Source of the DNA: Massospora cicadina
Taxonomy: Eukaryota > Entomophthoromycota > Entomophthoromycetes > Entomophthorales > Entomophthoraceae
Reading direction: 5' to 3'
DNA length: 64,000 nt
NCBI GenBank assembly: GCA_022478985.1
Contig: JAKSZP010014904.1
Coordinates: forward strand, 1 to 64,000
Under the pieces are notes generated by a model. That model was not told the DNA's origin, did not search any database, and saw nothing but the letters and a program-made list of their open reading frames with translations. Of the stretch, positions 54,860-64,000 are shown one piece after another. Position 1 is the stretch's first letter. Every line of letters starts with the position of its first letter. The position numbers and the translations under genes are program-made.

Positions 54860-56704
54860 TATTTCAATTAATCTACATTTTCATGCTTCTATGGACTTGG
54901 CCATCGAGGGCCCTGACCAATCTAATTATCAGATTCAAGCTGCAAATGTTGAAGAAACCGTCAAAAGCTTGATAAGGGGGGCTATTCAGCCTGGTGGTCA
55001 CCCTAATCTTGACTGAGCATCTAAAGTTGCCAAAAACATGATGACCTTATATAACTGAGTGGTGTTACAGCCTACCAAAATTGGTTTGGTTAGAACTGAG
55101 CAGTACCTCCGGCATTAAGTACATCCTGCTATTCACCATGTACTCCAGATTTTGGGGTTGCATCATCTCAAAATCCAGCGCCAGTTGACTATAGCGCAAG
55201 AATTCTACTCTCAACTATCTTCATCTTATGAAATGGCATCCAACTTTGGAAGGGATAATTGGGAAGCCATTCTCAATAATTAAAGAGAAATCAACGATAT
55301 TCATAACCAGTTAGTGAGAATTGATAATGGAGATGTGGGATACATTGGCCAAGAAGTATCTCAGCAAGTTAGCGATTTCACTAACCCTATTTACCACCAT
55401 ATCACCTCCCTGGAGGATGAGATTTAGAGAAAACTGGATAAGTTGCAGGCCAAACATGAGAAGCGCTTGGGATAGCTTAATGGGATAACCCAACATCTTG
55501 TCCAAGTGGTGGGTAATATCAGAGAAGGTGAACCCAGCCCTGTTGGTCCTCCTGGACCACCGGGACCACCTAGCCCCCCATCAGTAACCCTGGGACCTCC
55601 TGGTGAACGTGGTCCCCCTGGTCCAGTGGGTCAACAAGGCCCGCTGGGGCCAACCAGTAGAGATGGGTCGCAAGGACCCTCAGGACCTCCTAAGCCCCTG
55701 GCTCCTCACTTACAATCTCCAATAATGAACCTTTGATGCTACTAGTTTCACAAGTACAAGCATTAGAAACCCAAATCCGAGCCATAGCTCAAGGATGTTT
55801 CTTATCCTTAGAAGGCATCCCAACTGACCCCAATTACTCATTAACCAACCTATTGGATGGCGTTGATAATGTCCATCGCCTATGCGATGCTAATCAAACT
55901 ACTCAAGAAACCCAGTTTGCAAGGCTAAATGCTTCCATTGAATGGTAATCTTCTTGATGTGGACTAATTGAGACCAAGCAGGCCAAAATGATCACTGCAA
56001 TTTGTAACTTGAATCAACAACCTGCGAATGATCATCTTGCTCAATGGGTTCATAAACTACAGGAGGACCTCAATTATCTATGACAACAAGTTTGCTGAAT
56101 CTCCTCTCAAGCTCATGTCCCAGAATCAGAACCCTCTGAAGCTGAGCCAGTCTTGGTATTGGGTTTACATGTTTTGAGCAATGAACCCACTACCTTTAAA
56201 CCTATCTTTAAGGATAAGTTTGAGCTGGGTGAAGGTAGCATCCATTCGTTCCTCTTTGTCTATGAGCATGCAATGGATGGGGCATCCAATCAACAGAAGG
56301 TCCAGCATATTACCTCCTGCCTAAGCTGGTTCATGAAAGAAATCATGGTACCTCACTTGAAGGTTTGCAATACATGGGCTCAAGTGAAAACCGCCCTTAT
56401 TAAGGAATTTGGGAGTGATTAAACCCTCTCAAACCAAAAGCAAGCCTTTATGAGTATTCAAACCAAACGTGGAGAGTCTATCCAAGGTTTCACTAAAAGA
56501 TTCTACCATGAAGCCCAAACTCTTGCCACTTGCGACTGGATTACAGTAGATGATGCTATATCAGCTGCAATGAGTGCGTTCGCTACTTGCACTCAGTTAC
56601 TACTGCATTTGAAATCACTTAAGAGAAATTTTCGATCTATTATCAACATCAAGGAAGCGCTCATGGAGATTCCCAATGGTGTGGTACACCTGACTTTCTC
56701 ATGA
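54860..56704 (+). pseudogene. Element 3 gag
   Basis: Broken frames code first for a helical, coiled-coil-like part (YEMASNFGRDNWEAI; SLEDEI and KLDKLQAKHEKRL), then a Gly-X-Y stretch at about 55530-55700, a second helical part (SQVQALETQIRAIAQG) and a capsid-like region: TFKPIFKDKFELGEGSIHSF, SIQTKRGESIQGFTKRFYHE, IINIKEALMEIP. This is the usual gag layout plus an added collagen-like segment. In-frame stops and shifts (near 55735, 55947, 56420, 56702) prevent expression. Confidence 0.75.
55530..55700 (+). other. Collagen-like Gly-X-Y stretch in element 3 gag
   Basis: [20 protein letters not shown] and GQQGPLGP follow one another in the same frame, with Gly at every third residue in long runs. 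It lies between two helical gag segments. It could form a triple helix or act as a flexible Pro-rich linker; neither is shown. Confidence 0.7.
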
Positions 56705-56739
56705 ATAACCCTCAGTTCTTATATCCATGTGATACCACC

Positions 56740-57417
56740 TAAGCCCAAGTCTAAACCAAAGAAGGAACCATGCTATTATTGTGGTCTCATGAGTCATGTG
56801 GTATCTCAATGTTGGAAAAAGCAAGCAGAGGAGTCAAAAAAAGAGGAGTCAGCATAGGGCATGAGGCTCCCTGTGCTGACCTACCTCCTGTGCCTCCATC
56901 GAAATCTTTTACCCCATCTACCAATTGTTATGTGATCTCCGCTCCAGGTGAGCTTGATGTTCCTGATGAATTAGCCAACAAAGATACCATTTCTACTTAC
57001 GCTTCTGCTTGTTTTTCTTCTAAACTATTTCAATCAATTAATCCCTTGGTGTTTTTAATCCCAAACTTTGGCTCTGATGTAACTCAGGTGGAAGTCATTG
57101 TGCATAAGGTGAAAGTTTTGGCTATTATTGATACAGGATCGCCCATCAATGTAATCTCGTCCAGGCTTATGAAAAAGATCAAATTGGCGCCGGACTTGAA
57201 CCATTCCCAAGACTATGGAACTGCTGGTCCTTCCTACACTAAGTCTATAGGAGCTTACTCCTCTCTTCCAATGTGCTTTGGAAAATTGGTTGTGTCAGCC
57301 CCTGCAGTAGTATTGGATAACAACTGCTATGACTTGCTCTTGGGAACTAAGTTTCTCATAGATTTTGATGCAATAATCAGCCTTAAGGATAGTTACCTTT
57401 CTTTAATTGGGTACTGA
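56740..57417 (+). pseudogene. Element 3 nucleocapsid knuckle and protease
   Basis: At 56771-56812 one frame gives CYYCGLMSHVVSQC, an intact Cys-x2-Cys-x4-His-x4-Cys zinc knuckle. A shifted frame, open 56770-57417, then holds LAIIDTGSPINVISS at about 57118-57162, an intact aspartyl protease DTG site, and LLLGTKFLIDFDA, the usual end of the domain. The frame break lies between the two. Confidence 0.8.
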
Positions 57418-57667
57418 GTACCTTTAATTCTACAGGATGTCCCCAATAGCAAAGGCAAACTCAAATGACGTGTTTGCTTCTTGAAAAACACCCCACTTCT
57501 ATCTCTCTTTTAGAATACTGAATCTTGTGACTAAGGACTATACTTCCACCTCCGTCAGCTTGTGCCTCTGAGGGCATGTCATTGTATTCTAACTCTCCAA
57601 TTACCATTCCCCCAAAAGCTCAAGACATTGTTGATACAGGAGTACAAGCATTTGACCCACTGATTAT

Positions 57668-58790
57668 GTGTTAGATATCTTTGGTAACCAAAATCCCTCT
57701 CATTTGGAGGTTTTACCCTGCCCAGGTATCCTTGATCCTGCCTACAATGGGACTGTTTCAATTCTACTGGCTAATCTCACTTCCCGACCTATGCAATTGA
57801 ATTGCAATAGCCCCATCACCTATGTGCGGCCTACTCCTGTGAGTGAAATTTTATTCATTTCAGGATGTGGAGATCTACGTGAATTTGAGCTAGAAGACCC
57901 CCCTATTGTTGCTAAAATTGATTTCAAATTTGGGGATTCTCTCACTCCAGAACAACAGCATGAAGCTGAGGCTCTGATTGAAGAATATGCGGATATATTT
58001 TCCCAAGGTTCTGGAGATTTTGGACTAATGAAGGATGTGCAGCATCAGGTGAAAACCGGTGATACTCCCCCTATTTGGGCTCAACCATAACGTAAATCTA
58101 AAATGGAAGAGGCTCAGGTCTCATTAGAATTGAAACAACTCCTTAATGAGGGGCTGTTAACTCCTTCTAAAAGTCCATGTGCTTCTCCTTTACTACTCAT
58201 TCAAAAAAATATGGGGGCCATAGAGTGGTTATGGACTATCATCGGCTCAATGCTGTTACACAAAAGGATTCTTATCCTCTACCTTGCATCAAAGATTTAT
58301 TGAGATTATTGTCTGGGTCACAATACTTCTCAGCTATGGACCTTGCAAGTGGCTATTGGAAAATTGACCTAGCTCCAGAAGGTCAATAAAAATGTGCTTT
58401 GATCTCTAGTGAGGGGTTATTTGAGCCCACTCATATGCTTCAGGGGCTTTGTAATGCCCTTGCCACTTTTCAACAAGTCATGGATGGCTTGTTTGAATAT
58501 TTGAAACTTTCTTGTATTTTGGTATATTTAGACGATGTTACTGTGTTTTCTCGCACTTTTAATGAGCATTTGGCCCATTTAAGAGAAGTTTTTGGTTAGA
58601 TGTGTCATGCTTCACTTAAGCTAAAACCATCCAAGTGTGTCTTTTTTAACTGAGATGGAATTCTTAGGTCATAAAGTTAATCACAAGGGGATTTTACCCT
58701 TATCTAATAAGATACAAGCTATTTTGGACATGCCTGTTCCTAAAAGCTTGCACAATATCAAGTGTTTTTAGGGATGGTTGGTTACACTGA
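57668..58790 (+). pseudogene. Element 3 reverse transcriptase
   Basis: ORF 57668-58090 is the linker and RT N terminus (LIEEYADIFSQGSGDFGLM). After a stop, LELKQLLNEGLLTPSKSPC; then a shifted frame 58177-58389 with VVMDYHRLNAVTQKDSYPLP and FSAMDLASGYW (first Asp); then 58399-58599 with GLCNALATFQQVMDGLFEYL and LVYLDDVTVFS, intact YLDD. The thumb follows past a further stop near 58600. Confidence 0.85.
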
Positions 58791-59350
58791 CAATTCATCC
58801 CTCATTTTGCGGAAATTGTGGAGCCTTTAGTTTACCTGTTGCACAAGGAAGTCCCTTTTGTATGGGAAGAATCACAGCAGCAAGCTTTCGATCTGTTGTG
58901 TCAAGCGTTAATGAGTGCCCCAGTCTTAGCCCATCCTGACTTTTCCAAACCTTTTATACTATTTACCAATGCCAGTGATATTGCTATTGGATAAATTCTA
59001 GCTCAACATGATACTAACTTAGTTGATCACCCCATCACGTATTATAGTAAAACCCTTTCCACATCTTTATGCAATTATAGCGTTACCAAGATAGAATGCC
59101 TTGCTGTTTTGTCTGCCATCAAGCATTTCCTCCCTTACCTCTATGGCAAGCATTTCACTATAGTCACGGATCACGCTTCCCTGAAGTGGTTGCAACAAAT
59201 GAAGTATCCAGATGGGCATTTAGCTAGATGAGCTCTAAAGCTCCAAATTTATGACTTTACTATTCAACATCACGCTGGCGCTATTCATCAAAATGCTGAT
59301 GGGCTTTCTCAATTGCCTATCCTAACATTGTTTTTGCTGAAGAGGATCAC
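58790..59350 (+). pseudogene. Element 3 RNase H
   Basis: Contains PFVWEESQQQAFDLLCQAL, PFILFTNASDIAIG (catalytic Asp of DAS changed to Asn), SVTKIECLAVLSAIKHFLPY, TIVTDHASLKWLQQ and HQNADGLSQLP. Stops near 58993 and 59230 interrupt it. Confidence 0.8.
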
Positions 59351-60566
59351 ATCTATGACTTAATTGGTAGACTTGAGCTCTGGTACTGGGAATCTAAGGA
59401 TGTTATCTCGAAGTTACAATCCTTAGCCAAAGATACTCAGGTTAAAGAAGGTTTATTATATAAAAAGTTAGGCTCTAAATGGCTGCCCTTTATCTGGGCC
59501 TCTGCGAGGACTGATACTATTATGGAGGCCCACCAAACCGTAGGGCATGGAGTTGTTGCTAAGACCCTACAGTAGGTGAAAACTCATTGTTATTGGGATG
59601 ACATGCTGGAATCTGTACACAATGTGTTGGAGTCTTGTCTTATGTGCCAACAACAACGTGGTGGAAATCTGATGTTTCAACAAAAAATTGTGGGCCCTTC
59701 TGAACCTTTCTCTACTATGAGTATCAATGTGGTGAGTACTCTCCCTACTGCCACTTATGGGCATTGATATATTCATTAACTATTGATCATTTTACTAAAT
59801 GGATTGAAGCTATCTCAGTTTCCACAGTCACCGCCAAGGCTATGGCGTCCTTTCTTTTCAAGCAAGTTTTCACCAGGCATGGTAGCCCAAAAGTCCTATT
59901 ATCAGATAATGTGACTAACTTTATTTCTCAGGTGTTATCTGAGCTTACTAAGTTAATGGTACTTATCAGTCATTCACGTCCCCATATAAACCTTCTACTA
60001 ATGGTGCAGTTGAAAGAGCAAATGATACCCTTTAGCCATTATTTGAAAGATGGCTTCCAATGACCCTAGTAGATGGAATCTCTACTTGCCTAGTGAGATG
60101 TTAGCCTATAGAGTTAGCTACCATCGTATAATTGGAATGTCTCCTTTAAAAGCTTTATATGGTCGGAATCCTATCCTCCCCTCAAGTGTACAACCTATAC
60201 TTGAGGAAGCTACCCCACAAACTACTGATTTAGCTATGAGGAGACTCGCTGATGAAATCATTTGATTGCAAGCTCTAGCTTCAAGCTCCCTTGCTGCTAC
60301 CACCTTAAAGGAGGGAAAAAGAACCAACGCTAGTAGACCTACGCTACCAGAATACCAAGTCGGGGATTTGGTACTCTTATATCACCATAGGCCAGGAGGA
60401 AGTTTTCACAAATGAGACACCTTATGGGCTGGTCCAAACCATATTATTTATCGATGGGGTATTAAATACTCCATTGCCTCTGTTGATACTGGTACTGTTA
60501 TAAATAGAGTGCATAGTCAATTTCTGCGTAAGTATGTGCCCCCTAGGCAAGATCTTGAGGGGGCAT
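59350..60566 (+). pseudogene. Element 3 integrase
   Basis: The zinc module is EAHQTVGHGVVAKTL with CLMCQQQRGG (His-His-Cys-Cys, 59520-59670). The core has MSINVVSTLPTATYGH, where the usual first Asp (ID) is Asn, then LTIDHFTKWIEAI, LLSDNVTNFIS with the second Asp, and NGAVERANDTL with the Glu in a shifted frame. ORF 60050-60265 adds LAYRVSYHRIIGMSPLKALY. The C terminus ends RKYVPPRQDLEGALL with no chromodomain. Confidence 0.8.
60551..60566 (+). promoter_or_regulatory. Polypurine tract of element 3
   Basis: GATCTTGAGGGGGCAT abuts TGTTGAGG, the 3' LTR start. Confidence 0.75.
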
Positions 60567-61130
60567 TGTTGAGGATTCATCTACGATGACCAAATTTACT
60601 CAAGATTGAGATTCAATATCTTGGTCTAATAAGATTGTAAAATCTATGTCAGAGATATCCAATTATAGGTTGGACCGATGATCAACCCTTCAGAGTTATC
60701 AACATTATCTGAAGGATGATGTTAAGATATCTGATGAGGCTGAAAATCATATAAGAGGATCAGACTCATCAAATAAGAATATTATCAAATCTGGCCATTG
60801 CAAGTATGGCCTTAATAATAAGCAATATTGATCATCTAATAGGAAAGATCTTCCCTTAGGTTCACCTCAAAAATCCTCATGCATACCTACTAAATCTACC
60901 CCTATAAATATCCCTTATTTCTAACTAATGAACTACCTTGATTTTTGTCTTGAATAGCCTAATTTTGGTCTATTTTCATACAGGATTCTGTATTTCCGAT
61001 TGGAATCAACTATAGCAACAGAACTGATAATTGCGTTGCAATTGAGCCAATCTTAGCTAGATCCACGGAACTAATAATTTTGTAGCCTTCATAGCACCTG
61101 CTTATCGTAATTTCTCACGAAATTCCAATA
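60567..61130 (+). repeat. Element 3 3' LTR (564 bp)
   Basis: Direct-repeat partner of 54149-54709, followed at once by the CACAC duplication. Contains CCTATAAATATCCC at about 60899, a likely TATA box. Confidence 0.92.
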
Positions 61131-61135
61131 CACAC

Positions 61136-63340
61136 CCAAGGGAAAGATGGCAAAGAAAGAGGAGAGTGAGGTTATCATTAAGATTTGTTAGAAATTAACA
61201 ATTGTGGTGAGATTAAGGATATTGCCTTTGCAAAGGTTCATGGCAGGGTTTCTACTCAGCTTGGCTGTTAAGATATTCAAGTTAACCTTGACAAACTCAA
61301 CTTAAAGTTGAAATTGCATAGATTCCAGTAGGTGCAGGCCTGGAGATGGTCCAGCTTTTTGGGGTTTCTATAATACATAAGAGATTGGTGGTCAGTTCGC
61401 ACTATAATCTTATGCCAGGCCCCCTGGATGAGGTATCTCCAGTGAGTCCATGCTAAAGTTATAGCCGCCAGCTCTTTGTTATAAATCGCCTAGGCTTGCT
61501 CAGTGGATAAGAACGTGTGGAAAAAGTAAGCAGCTGGATGTTCAGCCCCATTATGCTCTTGGAAATGTACTTCACCCATGACAACTTAAGATGAATTACA
61601 AGCCACATATAAGGGCTTAAATATGTCTTCATGACTAAGGACTAGCGTGGTAAGAAATAGCTCTTTAATGGAGGCAACCGCCTGTTGACAATCTCTTGTC
61701 ACTTAAAAAAGTGTACTCTTGCCATTCAGTCAAGGAGGGGTCCCACAAGTTGAGCAATAATGGAGAGAACTTCTTGAGGAAAATCACCATCCCAAGAAAT
61801 CTTTAAGCTGTTTTGATATATGGGGTTATCTGGGACTATATATCTTTCAACTTACATGGGGAACCGCATAACCATCCTTCAAAATTAAGTCCCCAAGAAG
61901 GTCCCCTACACACAAAAGAATTTGCATATAGAGGGCTTTACAAAGAGATCAGCCTGCGAAGGGCATTCATCATGGCTTCTAAATCCTTTGTTTGTTGCTC
62001 ATAGATGAGAAAATGGATGAGAATGTCATCAATGTATGAAACGGTGCATGAGAAGTGAAGATCACCTAGCACATCATTAATGAGACGCTGAAGAGGTGCC
62101 CGGCACTTTTAACCTAAAAGACATCGCTTCAAACTAAAAGATCTTCCATTTTGTCCAAATGGCATTAGGCCACTGCTTCCCATGTTTAACTCTTATTTTA
62201 TTGAGATTATTCACCAGATAAGCTTTTAATATTACGCGCAACTTTGCAATTGCACAAGAAACTGATTGTTTCAGTGGGATGGGGTAGGGGTCTGGAACTA
62301 TTACATTATTACATGCCCATAATCAACACAGGGACTCAGAGATTCATCTTCCTTCTGCGTGAAAACAATGGGAGGAGCAATGAAGGGAGGACTTCTTAAC
62401 AATCCAACCCTTTGACAGCATGTTGTCCATACCTACATTTAAGCTTTGTTTTCTTCATCTGTGTAAGAAATAAAGGGCAGTTTATATTGATGAGGTATAC
62501 CATCAACTGAAACGCCAGGGCATACTCTGAATGAAGTGAGAGCCTGGTAGCCAGCTTATACAAAAAAGTCTTTGTATGGGGCTAGAAATAGGAGAAATAT
62601 GGTGGAATATCCATATAGGGAGGAGCGGGAGGTAAGATGGAACTCAGGTAGGTCTCTGGTAGGAGAAATTAATTTCTGTGGGAATTTCCCAATGAACTCA
62701 CTATTGGTGAAGGAGAGGAAATTGTTTTTCAACTTGAAATTCACTTGCTAATGACGCCGTTAGCCTCCACTAAGAAAACATGATATAACAGATTAGGAAT
62801 TGATGACAAGCGGTCAAATAAGCAGAAGCTATGCACAAAGGACTGTACTGGATGCTGCACAATTTGGCACTTCAAGAAATGAGAGGATGCGCTCAGTATT
62901 AGAGGCGCCACGCTAGTGTTCAGGTTTAGGGCCTGTGCAATCCTAAATTCCATTTATTCCCATCCGCCTGTGTCCAGAAGGCCCTGCACAGTGAAATCAT
63001 GTAGTACAAAACAGAAAGTTATACTAAACGTGAAATATGCCTTATCTTCATTGGTGTAAAATGTGAGCGAAAGAAGAGAGGTAATTAGAGAAGGAGCTAA
63101 GGTGAGAATTGTGATCTTAGTAACTGGCAAATAATGATTCTTACTTTTTTAAGAAAATCTGTTGCATTATCTGATTAGATGAACATGTAGGGTTTTGAGG
63201 TAAACCCAGATACTTCCTAACATGAAAGACATAAATGAGACTTGAAAGTAGGTAGGGTTTCTTGTCAACTAGATAGGTGAACGCCTTGTTTATTTAAAAG
63301 AGGAGGGCGGAGAGCACTGAGATTAATTTCAGGTTTATTA
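61136..63340 (-). pseudogene. Element 4 protease-RT-RNase H half
   Basis: Minus-strand frames contain LINDVLGDLHFSCTVSYIDDIL near 62080-62010 in outline, with YIDD in place of YMDD, then FLGMVIFLKKF near 61800, and RNase H pieces near 61540-61400: EQAxAIYNKELAAITLAWTH and VRTDHQSLMYY, close to element 1's QGVGSRCMG region and RMDHQALLYF. The part from 62900 to 63340 is too worn to assign. No gag is visible. Confidence 0.65.
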
Positions 63341-64000
63341 TGTCATGGTATCAGTTAACTTGAATAAGACTTCCCAACAGCTCTGAGGTTGTCAGTACAC
63401 AGTGGATGACCTAGAATGCCAAGGGCGTAATTATCCTAATGACGTCATAATGGGACATACTAATGGTTAAGTGTGTTGAAAATCGCTTATATATGCATAT
63501 TAAAGGTCCCCATAACAAGCCAGAAGGCTGTAGTGGGGGAATCGTGGGTCTAGTGGGGAATAGGTTGTACAGATTGCACCAGATTGATGGCGTATTGGCA
63601 GGAAATAATGTAGTCACTGCGGTGCATGGCGTGCACAATAGATTGGAATTAGTGGTTGGTAATATAGTTTTTACAAGATCAATTACCACATGGTACATTG
63701 CTAGATTGATTTAATAGAAACTTGCTTTATAAACTAAAACATTTTGCGGAATATGGTATGCATTTCTGGATTGACTTGATGCCCTAATGGTATGGTGTGG
63801 TGGGAGGACTCCAAAGTAAAAAAGGTGTATGGAAGAATGGTTTGTTTAGAAAAGATTATAATAAGCACTTAAATGGCAACCTACCCTTAGGAGGGAGGTT
63901 GCCTTTATAGTAGGGAAGGGGGAAAGTTGGGGTTGGAGAGGAGGAATTAGTCTGCGCCTTGGCCACTGTGTAAAGACCTAATTGTGGAGCTTAGTAAGAG
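63341..64000 (-). repeat. Element 4 5' LTR (truncated by the window end)
   Basis: Starts TGTCATGGTATCAG (plus sense) and is collinear with 51226 to about 52040. Minus-strand frame 63698-63411 holds an R-U5 peptide, ITPLAF and IPPLQPSGLLWG, like AVPLAF and VAPIATIWFALG in the solo LTR. A stem-loop (63875-63903) stands next to TATAAAGGCAACC on the minus strand. Confidence 0.75.

Larger units (their letters stand above)
54149..61130 (+). mobile_element. Ty3/gypsy element 3 (complete structure), nested in element 4
   Basis: A 6,982-bp element, LTRs 54149-54709 and 60567-61130, flanked by CACAC at 54144-54148 and 61131-61135. A primer site TGGTGCTCCCTGCC follows the 5' LTR and GAGGGGGCAT precedes the 3' LTR. 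Internal order: gag with a collagen-like Gly-Pro stretch, zinc knuckle, protease, RT, RNase H, integrase, no chromodomain. Since it lies inside element 4, it is younger than that element. Frames have few but clear stops, making it the best guide to the A/B/3 family. Confidence 0.95.
51226..64000 (-). mobile_element. Chromodomain Ty3/gypsy element 4 (minus strand), hosts element 3, runs off the window
   Basis: LTRs at 51226 to about 52630 and 63341 to beyond 64000 share start TGTCATG (plus sense) and long collinear blocks. On the minus strand RT and RNase H lie at 62900-61136 and integrase plus chromodomain at 54143-52640; element 3 sits between them, between RNase H and integrase. Encoded peptides are close to element 1. 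The outer end of the right (5') LTR is outside the window, so the target duplication cannot be checked; the left flank is CACAC. All frames are broken. Confidence 0.85.

Noticed and set aside
55506..55736. A collagen gene, from the GPPGPP repeats
   Set aside because: It lies within gag of element 3, between its LTRs, and in line with other gag segments.
1..64000. tRNA, rRNA, CRISPR arrays, bacterial promoters or operons
   Set aside because: None seen. The window is eukaryotic and I found no cloverleaf-like or rRNA-like sequence by eye.

Overview
The window is transposon-dense, AT-rich eukaryotic DNA, most likely fungal. The fungal call is an inference from the mix of element types: chromodomain Ty3/gypsy elements that look self-primed, tRNA-primed Ty3/gypsy elements with a proline/glycine-rich gag, and a LINE with Tad/L1-like motifs. 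A TE-rich basidiomycete such as a rust would fit, but no sequence here proves it. Almost every coding region is a decayed retrotransposon with stops and frameshifts. I found no convincing intact host gene. One 123-codon basic ORF near 47.6 kb, in a less decayed stretch, is the only weak candidate.

Layout. 307-1246: foldback element with arms of about 165 bp. 1495 to about 7148 (-): LINE fossil with APE endonuclease and reverse transcriptase. 7.2-9.2 kb: AT-rich, with one copy of a dispersed repeat. 9179-16760 (-): Ty3/gypsy element A, whose RT is split by a 1,652-bp solo LTR (11829-13480, TSD TGGGG). 16995 to about 23530 (+): Ty3/gypsy element B, head-to-head with A. About 24335-26879 (+): short non-autonomous LTR element. 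26961-28922 (+): ORF1-only retroposon with a 14-bp TSD. 29809-35840 (+): chromodomain element 2, TSD AACTT. 36348-42415 (+): chromodomain element 1, TSD AAGTT. 43306-45906 (+): second ORF1-only retroposon, TSD 15 bp, split by a solo LTR (44281-44956, TSD CTCAC). 46-51.2 kb: AT-rich, with the candidate ORF and a perfect hairpin element. 51226 to beyond the window end (-): chromodomain element 4, interrupted by the complete Ty3/gypsy element 3 (54149-61130, +, TSD CACAC).

The most interesting signal is in the chromodomain group (elements 1, 2, 4 and the 1,652-bp solo LTR). Their long LTRs appear to be coding. One block early in U3 keeps a recognisable peptide (AHxVDxRWVTAL) in LTRs that have diverged strongly in DNA. 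A second block in R-U5 is also alike at protein level, and in element 1 it runs as one open frame from the 5' LTR across the LTR boundary and primer site into the protease. Elements 1 and 2 lack a recognisable internal gag. They carry, one or two bases after the 5' LTR, a 10-nt stretch exactly complementary to a site in the LTR; in element 2 that site lies about 34 bp after a TATA box, where a transcript would start. This is the arrangement expected for Tf1/sushi-type self-priming. Two structurally complete ORF1-only retroposons share a LINE 3' tail and look like LINE parasites.
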